Shown piece after piece: positions 34,349 through 39,541 of a stretch of 39,541 bases of DNA (position 1 is its first letter; each line of letters starts with the position of its first letter). Below the pieces are notes generated by a model, which saw only the letters and a program-made list of their open reading frames with translations, had not been told where the DNA came from and made no database searches. This stretch comes from Pirellulales bacterium (GTDB lineage Bacteria > Planctomycetota > Planctomycetia > Pirellulales > UBA1268), in contig JADHNY010000028.1 in assembly GCA_016779265.1 (NCBI GenBank), positions 1 to 39,541 of the forward strand. Direction: 5' to 3'. The position numbers and the translations under genes are program-made.

Positions 34349-36283
34349 ATGAGCCGCAGCGTGATCGGTGGGACAGTAGCGTTGTTGCTGCTCATGCTTT
34401 GCGGCCAACGTGCTGTCGCCGCGGAGACAGAGACCTGGGTCGACGCGACGGGCAAGTTCAGGATTGAAGCGAGTTTTGTCAGTGTCGAAGACGGCGTGGT
34501 CACCCTTGAGCGGGAGGGAGGCTCTCAGGTCGAGGTGCCGCTGGACAAGCTCAGCGATGCGAGCCAGAAGCGGGTCAAGGAACTGCTCGACGCGATGGCC
34601 GAAAATCCGTTCAAGCCTGCTGACAGCGAGGCGATGAACCCGTTTGAATCGAAGCCGCAGGCAGGCCGATCGTCTGCCCGCTCTCGGCGGGATCGTGACG
34701 AACAGCCGTTGGACGACAATGTGGGGCCTGGAACGCCACCTCGGCAGCTGCAGGTCGACTGGTCACGGGCGGACCTTATCGCCAACGTCGGCGTCGGCGG
34801 CTGGAACGTGACGGTCGGCGAGGCGATCAGTTCGCTGGAGGAGCCTCGGCCAACGGCCTTTCCAGGGAAGTCAAACTTCTTTGAGAAGATGCTGGAGATC
34901 GCCGTCAGTGGAGATGGCCGAAACGCGCTGGTAGTGACAAGCCTCGATGAGCCAAAGCCGGCGGGCACCCTGCGACTGAGCATCTGTGATCTGGAGACAG
35001 GGAAGTCGACAACGGCGGAGAGCACCGGTCGCATGGCGCCGCTCGCCCTGCATAACGACGCTGAGCATGTGATCATGCGGCGAGCCGAGTTTGGCTTCGG
35101 GAATGCCGACCGGCTGGAGATCTGGCGACTCCGAGGCCGCTCGGTGCAGAAGCTGGTCTCGTTTGTGCCGCATGAAGACGCACGCGGTGGCAGCCGCGAT
35201 GTGAACTGGGCCAGGTTTCTTGGTGAGGATCGCTTTGCTACCTCAGGCAACGGCATGATAGGGATCTGGTCGTTTCCCGAGGCAGAACCACTCGCTCGGC
35301 TGCCGGCGGGTGGCCGGCCCGCGATGAGTCCTGATGGCAGACTGATTGCCTGGTGCGACGGACAGAATGTCGGCCTGTTTGATGTTCAGGAACTGGAGGT
35401 GGTTGCCCAGCAGGCGACCCCGGATCGGCTCCATGACCCCAAACTCGCCTTCAGTCCCAGTGGAAAACGGCTGGCCTGTATTGCGCAGGATCGGCTGATT
35501 GTTTGGAACACCGAAGACGGGAGCGTGATCCAAGACATGAAGGTGCCGAGTGTCCACATTTTCACCGGCATCGACTTCCCTGATGAAGACTACGTGCTCG
35601 GTGGCAATCAGTTTCTCATCGGTGTGGAGAATCAGGTGCTCCTGTGGACCTACTCAGGCCAGCAACAGGTGACGTGCGTGGGTCCGTGGACCTGCTTCGG
35701 CACGTTTGGCGACCGCACCGGTGCCCTGTTGCCGATGAAGATTCCACACGTCGGCGCGCTGAAGATGCTGGAAAAGGCTTCGAGCGATCCAAACCTGTTT
35801 GTGCTCAAGGAGGGCACCCGCGTACGACTTGATGTCAGCGGGCTTCCGAATGTTGCTGAGCAGAATCGGGCAATCCAAGGGCTCGTGAAGCGGGTGGCTG
35901 CCAGTGGGAGTGTTGCGGAGCCGGATGGAAAAATTGTGCTTGTGGCGGCAGTCCAGGGGCCGACCCAAGAGACGCTCTCGCTGAGAAACTCAGGCGATTA
36001 CACCGTGCAGAAGTACGTGACGAGCCTGAAGTACATGTATGAGGGCCAGGTCCTCTGGCAGACCTCAACATCCAATGTGCCAGGTGGGCCCGTAATCTTC
36101 TTCAATCTCGAAGATGGAGAAAACATCGGCGATTGGCTGAAGAAGCGTGAGAAGCCAGACTATGAGCTCTTCCAGCGGGTGGAGCTGCCGCGGTTTCTCC
36201 AGCGTCCCACTGGTCAGGGAGGTCGTCCTTCGCAGTCGATGACGATCGGGACGTCAAAGGTGACGGCTCAAGGGCTGCAGTAG
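34349..36283 (+). CDS. Secreted SHD1-domain protein with beta-propeller-like region
   Basis: The 644-residue protein has a signal peptide (ending RAVA) followed by an SHD1 domain (SLA1 homology domain 1): TWVDATGKFRIEASFVSVEDGVVTLEREGG and VPLDKLSD, around residues 27-70. SHD1 was described in yeast Sla1, where it binds NPFxD sorting signals, and is common in planctomycete proteins. A linker rich in Ser, Arg and Asp follows, then repeats such as GRLIAWCDGQNVGLFDVQELEV and GKRLACIAQDRLIVWNTEDGSV that resemble WD40/propeller blades. ATGs at 34259 and 34313 are alternatives; 34349 gives the most compact signal peptide. Function is unknown. Confidence 0.85.
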   Translation: MSRSVIGGTVALLLLMLCGQRAVAAETETWVDATGKFRIEASFVSVEDGVVTLEREGGSQVEVPLDKLSDASQKRVKELLDAMAENPFKPADSEAMNPFESKPQAGRSSARSRRDRDEQPLDDNVGPGTPPRQLQVDWSRADLIANVGVGGWNVTVGEAISSLEEPRPTAFPGKSNFFEKMLEIAVSGDGRNALVVTSLDEPKPAGTLRLSICDLETGKSTTAESTGRMAPLALHNDAEHVIMRRAEFGFGNADRLEIWRLRGRSVQKLVSFVPHEDARGGSRDVNWARFLGEDRFATSGNGMIGIWSFPEAEPLARLPAGGRPAMSPDGRLIAWCDGQNVGLFDVQELEVVAQQATPDRLHDPKLAFSPSGKRLACIAQDRLIVWNTEDGSVIQDMKVPSVHIFTGIDFPDEDYVLGGNQFLIGVENQVLLWTYSGQQQVTCVGPWTCFGTFGDRTGALLPMKIPHVGALKMLEKASSDPNLFVLKEGTRVRLDVSGLPNVAEQNRAIQGLVKRVAASGSVAEPDGKIVLVAAVQGPTQETLSLRNSGDYTVQKYVTSLKYMYEGQVLWQTSTSNVPGGPVIFFNLEDGENIGDWLKKREKPDYELFQRVELPRFLQRPTGQGGRPSQSMTIGTSKVTAQGLQ

Positions 36284-36334
36284 CGGAGCCGTGCGGTGGC
36301 GGAGCCGAGCCCGCGACCAGGCAGCATTCCGCTC

Positions 36335-36361
36335 GCCACTCCCATACGTGCCACTCCCATA
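36335..36361. repeat. 12-bp direct repeat GCCACTCCCATA
   Basis: Two exact copies, 36335-36346 and 36350-36361, stand 15 bases apart. The second copy forms the outer left arm of the strong hairpin that follows. Confidence 0.85.
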
Positions 36362-36396
36362 CCGCGCCGGTGTCCGGGACGGCGCGGTATGGGAGT
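36353..36396. terminator. 17-bp perfect inverted repeat between convergent genes
   Basis: ACTCCCATACCGCGCCG (36353-36369) and its exact complement (36380-36396) form a 17-bp stem with a 10-base loop, in the 126-base gap between the SHD1 gene and the convergent small gene. Position and stability suggest a bidirectional terminator. There is no T-run on either strand, so factor-dependent termination or a protein-binding site remain possible. Confidence 0.6.
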
Positions 36397-36409
36397 TGTC
36401 TGCTGCGGG

Positions 36410-36601
36410 TCAGCGGCCGAGGAAGACTCGACGCAGCCACTCGTTCTTGCGTCGCTCGAGCTCAACCAGGCGGGCGATGGGGCCTGTTCGCTGTGCGACA
36501 ACGGTTCGACCACGGGGGGCGTACTGCGCGGCAGAGGCAGTGTCGGCAGACGTGATCACCATCGTTGTCAGCAAGGCGGCGATGAGGAGCAGGCGACGCA
36601 T
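36410..36601 (-). CDS. Small secreted protein, 63 residues
   Basis: From the ATG at 36601 the gene encodes a signal peptide (MRRLLLIAALLTTMVITSAD, then TASA) and a short mature part rich in Arg (RGRTVVAQRTGPIARLVELE, then RRKNEWLRRVFLGR). The frame is open to 36703, but the ATG at 36601 has a strong AGGAG 7 bases upstream and begins the signal peptide exactly. I know of no named family; the Leu/Arg-rich C-terminal helix could be amphipathic. The ribosome-binding site makes it likely to be a real gene. Confidence 0.7.
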   Translation of the reverse strand: MRRLLLIAALLTTMVITSADTASAAQYAPRGRTVVAQRTGPIARLVELERRKNEWLRRVFLGR

Positions 36602-36800
36602 TCGAGTTCTCCTACAAGGGGGATTTGGGTGGTTGGGAAACGCCAACCATCTGGGGTGAAGAATCGGCCATCCTTCCTTTGCGCCACGAGCAGTCTTTCC
36701 CATGCCTCTGCGACCAGCGTCAGCCGCATAACCAGACCTCTTTATCGTGGTACCGAGCGACAGATCTCGTGGAGTGGCCGGGTGCGGACGCCGCCTGTGA

Positions 36801-36811
36801 CGCTACACTCA
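36801..36811 (+). promoter_or_regulatory. Shared promoter-like 11-mer before the DUF485/ActP genes
   Basis: CGCTACACTCA is identical to 34243-34253 and lies 78 bases before the DUF485 start. TACACT would be the -10 element. The -35 position is poor. Confidence 0.25.
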
Positions 36812-36888
36812 TTGCCACGGGGGTGAACGGTTGGGGGCGGAAACGCGGTCCGTCTCACCACACGCGGACACGTTGAAGGAGCCAAGTG

Positions 36889-37155
36889 ATGGACGAGATG
36901 CCCGTCGAATCGCGGCAAAAGCCGCCAGCACGCCAGAAAGTTCACCGATTAGGCATGGTGCTGTTTGTCGCCTATGTGGCGATGTATGTGGGCTTCATGG
37001 GTCTGGTGCTGGCCTGGCCAGAGGCGTTGTCGTGGCGGCCGGTCGCTGGCGTGAACTTGGCGATTCTCTCCGGTCTCGGGCTGATCGTGGCAGCGATCAT
37101 CCTGGCGGTGATCTTCATGCTCGCAGGAACCACGGAGGACGATCATGCTGCATGA
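36889..37155 (+). CDS. DUF485 small membrane protein (YjcH-like)
   Basis: This protein of 88 residues has two membrane spans (MVLFVAYVAMYVGFMGLVLA and LGLIVAAIILAVIFMLAG) in the pattern of DUF485. In Escherichia coli the related YjcH is encoded with the acetate permease ActP, and the same arrangement holds here. The ATG at 36889 is preceded by AAGGAG 7 bases upstream; a GTG directly before it is less likely. Its last 11 bases overlap the symporter gene, so translation is probably coupled. Confidence 0.9.
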   Translation: MDEMPVESRQKPPARQKVHRLGMVLFVAYVAMYVGFMGLVLAWPEALSWRPVAGVNLAILSGLGLIVAAIILAVIFMLAGTTEDDHAA

Positions 37156-38866
37156 GGCTTCAGTCACCGCTGTGATTATCTTCGCTGCCTTTGTGGCGAG
37201 CGTTGTGGGTTTTTCCTTCTGGCTCGGACGGCGGGGGCAGTCGGCGACTGGCTACTACGCCGCCCACGGGCAGGTGCCCTGGTTTGTCAACGGGATCGCA
37301 TTCGCCGGTGACTATCTGTCGGCCGCGTCCTTTCTCGGGATCTGCGGCCTGATTGCCTTCAACGGCTACGACGGCTTTCTCTACTCAATTGGTTTTCTTG
37401 CCGGCTGGATTGTGGCGCTGTTTGTGATTGCGGAGCCGATCAAGTCGTTGGGGAAGTTCACTTTTGCCGACGCGCTCGATGCCCGCTTCAACAGCCGTGG
37501 CATCAAGCTTGTGGTGGCAATCTCGACACTCGTGGTGAGCATCTTCTATCTGATACCGCAGATGGTTGGAGCGGGTGACCTGATCACACCACTGTTGGGT
37601 CTCCCGCATGCCTGGGGCGTGATCCTGGTGGGAGCGACCGTGACCTGGATCGTGGTGACCGCAGGCATGGTGTCGACAACCTGGGTGCAGTTCATCAAGG
37701 GTTCGCTGCTTGTGGTGGTCTGCGGCGTGCTCGTGGTGATGATCCTCGGCCGCGGGCTGGCGGTGAACACGGAGCAGGCGGACCTCGCCGAACAGGTGCG
37801 GACTGTCACCCCGGATGGTGACGTGCTGATTGATGGCCAACCGCAGACTGCCGACCACGACCTGCGGCCTGTGGGCAGCATCTCAGAACTTCCAGGCGGG
37901 AAGGCACGTACCGGACCGTTGGGGCCATTGTCGTATCTCGCCACGCTGGAAGATGCGAAGGTGGTGACCTGGAGCAAACGCGTCGAGACCGACGAGGCTG
38001 GGACACACACCACGTACTATCCGGTGGAAAGACGGGGTGGAGATCTGCTGGTGCCGGGCGGATATTTCAAGGGACTCGGCGATGGCACGCTGGCCGGGAA
38101 GCTGAACTTTGCCAGTCTGATGCTGGCCCTGTTCTGTGGCACCGCGTCGCTCCCACACATCCTGATTCGGTACTACACCGTCAAAGACAAGGCGTCTGCT
38201 CGGAAGAGCACCGTCGTTGGGATCGCTGCCATCGGTGGCTTCTACGTGCTCACGCTCTACCTTGGCCTGTCGGCGATGACGAGCAACTGTCTCGATCCGA
38301 CAACGTCAAACATGGCCGCCCCGCTGTTGGCGAAAAGCTTCAACGAGACCCTCTTTGCAGTGATCTCAGCGATCGCGTTCACGACCGTGCTTGGCACTGT
38401 CAGTGGACTGATCATGGCGGGCAGTGGGGCTGTGGCTCACGATCTGCTGGAAAATGTCTGTGGCTGGGAGCTCGACGATCATGAGAAGGTCCGCTGCGGC
38501 AAGGTCGCAGCAGTCGTTCTCGGGCTCATCGCGATGGTGTTGGGGATCCTGTTTCGAAACTTCAATGTCAGCTTCCTCGTGGGCTGGGCCTTCAACATTG
38601 CCGCAAGTGCAAACCTGCCTGCACTCGTCATGGTGCTGTTCTGGCCGAAGACAACAAAGCAAGGTGTCATCGCCGCGGTGACGGTCGGCATGGTGGCCTC
38701 ACTCGGCTGGATTCTGCTTTCAGCGGATACCTTCGAGAAGGTCTACGGCATTGCTGGCGAGACCTCGTTGGTGCCATTTAGTCAGCCCGGCCTGGTCACG
38801 ATTCCGCTGGGATTTATCACCCTTGTGGCGGTGTCATTGATGACGCAGCGTCGCGCGGTGGCCTGA
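37145..38866 (+). CDS. actP: Sodium:solute symporter (ActP-like acetate permease)
   Basis: The 573-residue transporter belongs to the solute:sodium symporter family and by context probably takes up acetate or related short carboxylates. The family start ATGYYAAHGQVPWFVNGIAFAGDYLSAASFLGICG is present, and about 13 membrane spans follow. A hydrophilic insertion of about 100 residues (roughly 205-305) interrupts the membrane region. The ATG at 37145 lies within the DUF485 gene, giving an 11-base overlap. A DUF485-ActP pair is an established arrangement; acetate specificity is inferred from it. The repeat array begins 30 bases after the stop. Confidence 0.9.
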   Translation: MLHEASVTAVIIFAAFVASVVGFSFWLGRRGQSATGYYAAHGQVPWFVNGIAFAGDYLSAASFLGICGLIAFNGYDGFLYSIGFLAGWIVALFVIAEPIKSLGKFTFADALDARFNSRGIKLVVAISTLVVSIFYLIPQMVGAGDLITPLLGLPHAWGVILVGATVTWIVVTAGMVSTTWVQFIKGSLLVVVCGVLVVMILGRGLAVNTEQADLAEQVRTVTPDGDVLIDGQPQTADHDLRPVGSISELPGGKARTGPLGPLSYLATLEDAKVVTWSKRVETDEAGTHTTYYPVERRGGDLLVPGGYFKGLGDGTLAGKLNFASLMLALFCGTASLPHILIRYYTVKDKASARKSTVVGIAAIGGFYVLTLYLGLSAMTSNCLDPTTSNMAAPLLAKSFNETLFAVISAIAFTTVLGTVSGLIMAGSGAVAHDLLENVCGWELDDHEKVRCGKVAAVVLGLIAMVLGILFRNFNVSFLVGWAFNIAASANLPALVMVLFWPKTTKQGVIAAVTVGMVASLGWILLSADTFEKVYGIAGETSLVPFSQPGLVTIPLGFITLVAVSLMTQRRAVA

Positions 38867-38896
38867 GTATCTGACGACGCATCATGGCCTCTCGCT

Positions 38897-39541
38897 GAGG
38901 CGGAGGGGACGGCGGGTGCTCGAGGAGCGTTGCGAGTTTTTCGCCACTTTGTTGGGGCGTGCAGCTCCGCGCGAGTGTGTGGCGAAAAAGTCCAGCGACG
39001 AGACATCTGCCGCCCCGCAGCCGGTTTCGCGCTTCTCGCAATGCCCTTGCGACCGATGGGCGTGGTCGCTCGGGGGAGCCCAACGCGTCTCCGCCGGACG
39101 CTCGCTGCGGCCCATCCATGGGCCTTCGCTCGCTTGAGGTTCTGCTCGCTCTCGCCCTCCAGGCTTCGCTCGCAGAACCACACCGTCGGATCCGCATCGG
39201 GCTCCCCCTCGCTGCGCTGGATGGTGGGCTGCGCTGATGGTGGTGCACGGGCTGTGGCGACTGATGGCATGACCTCGCCTGTGCTGCTGTTGACGAGGCG
39301 GAGGGGACGGCGGGTGGTCGAGGAGCGTTGCGAGTTTTTCGCCACTTTGTTGGGGTGTGCAGCTCCGCGCGAGTGCGTGGCGAAAAAGTCCAGCGACGAG
39401 ACATCTGCCGCCCCGCAGCCGGTTTCGCAGTTCTCGTAATGCCCTGCGACCGATGGGCGTGGTCGCTCGGGGGAGCCCAACGCGTCTCCGTCGGACGCTC
39501 GCTGCGGCCCCTCCGTGGGCCTTCGCTCGCTCGAGGTTCTG
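38897..39541. repeat. Repeat array, locus 2: partial unit, full ~397-bp unit, partial unit (runs off the window)
   Basis: The same unit as at 17287-17850 starts here mid-copy (part B, 38897-39059), is complete from 39060 to 39456 (period 397) and begins again at 39457. Part A's 10-bp inverted repeat is at 39072-39081 and 39199-39208. Part B's 14-bp inverted repeat is at 38934-38947/38979-38992 and at 39332-39345/39377-39390, with loops of about 31 bases. The copies differ by scattered single bases. Both arrays lie after a plus-strand gene. No start codon with ribosome-binding site fits the open frames. Confidence 0.85.

Noticed and set aside
33257-34408. 383-residue minus-strand open frame overlapping three genes
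   Set aside because: It overlaps the eight-TM, ABA4-like and SHD1 genes, lacks motifs and has an Arg/Pro/His-rich shadow composition.
17287-39541. CRISPR array for the repeats
   Set aside because: Repeat units are about 396 bp with no short spacers, and no cas genes are present.
1-39541. tRNA or rRNA genes
   Set aside because: I looked for cloverleaf-like GGTTCGAATCC arms and rRNA-like blocks in the gaps and found none that could be supported by eye.

Overview
The window looks like a GC-rich chromosomal segment from a planctomycete, probably Pirellulales-like. The strongest lineage evidence is a Tat-signal DUF1501 protein (17903-19378) next to a haem-binding PSCyt1/DUF1549/DUF1553 protein (19412-22018), a pair typical of Planctomycetota. 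A secreted SHD1-domain protein (34349-36283), a zinc-ribbon signal peptidase I and a multi-POTRA BamA fit the same assignment. No rRNA, tRNA, CRISPR array, integrase or transposase was recognised.

Layout. 1-60 is probably the tail of an upstream plus-strand gene. 85-5521 is a minus-strand run: ROK sugar kinase, lepA, a polytopic membrane protein and an SDR oxidoreductase, the last two sharing one base at their junction. 5621-7285 is a di-haem cytochrome c peroxidase with an unusual alanine-rich spacer. 7511-9765 is a minus-strand set: SpoU/TrmH methyltransferase, a divergent RNase HII-like protein and a SixA-type phosphatase. 9937-17283 runs on the plus strand: thioredoxin-like lipoprotein, a peptide ABC importer (binding protein and two permeases, no ATPases), a signal peptidase I with extra domains, and LptB.

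17287-17850 is non-coding repeat DNA with a period near 396 bp. Beyond it lie the DUF1501/DUF1553 pair, then a HI0933-like flavoprotein (22233-23531) that overlaps the 3' end of a convergent glycosyltransferase 9 gene, itself just downstream of bamA (24601-27609). 27917-29585 holds a fused Sua5-like/YwlE-like protein followed by rpiB, which matches the Bacillus ywlC-ywlE-ywlF order. A hypothetical protein, a secreted squalene-cyclase-fold repeat protein, an aldo/keto reductase, an 8-TM protein, an ABA4-like 4-TM protein and the SHD1 protein follow. After a 63-residue secreted protein, a DUF485/ActP symporter pair (36889-38866) ends at a second copy of the same repeat array, which runs off the window.

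How the genes fit together. Most of the content is housekeeping and cell-envelope work: outer-membrane assembly and LPS-type export (bamA, GT9, lptB), protein export (signal peptidase), translation (lepA, TrmH), peptide and acetate uptake, and periplasmic redox. The items most worth following are the two repeat arrays with conserved inverted repeats, the Sua5-YwlE fusion whose Sua5 half lacks a key motif, and the RNase HII-like protein with an altered substrate-recognition motif.
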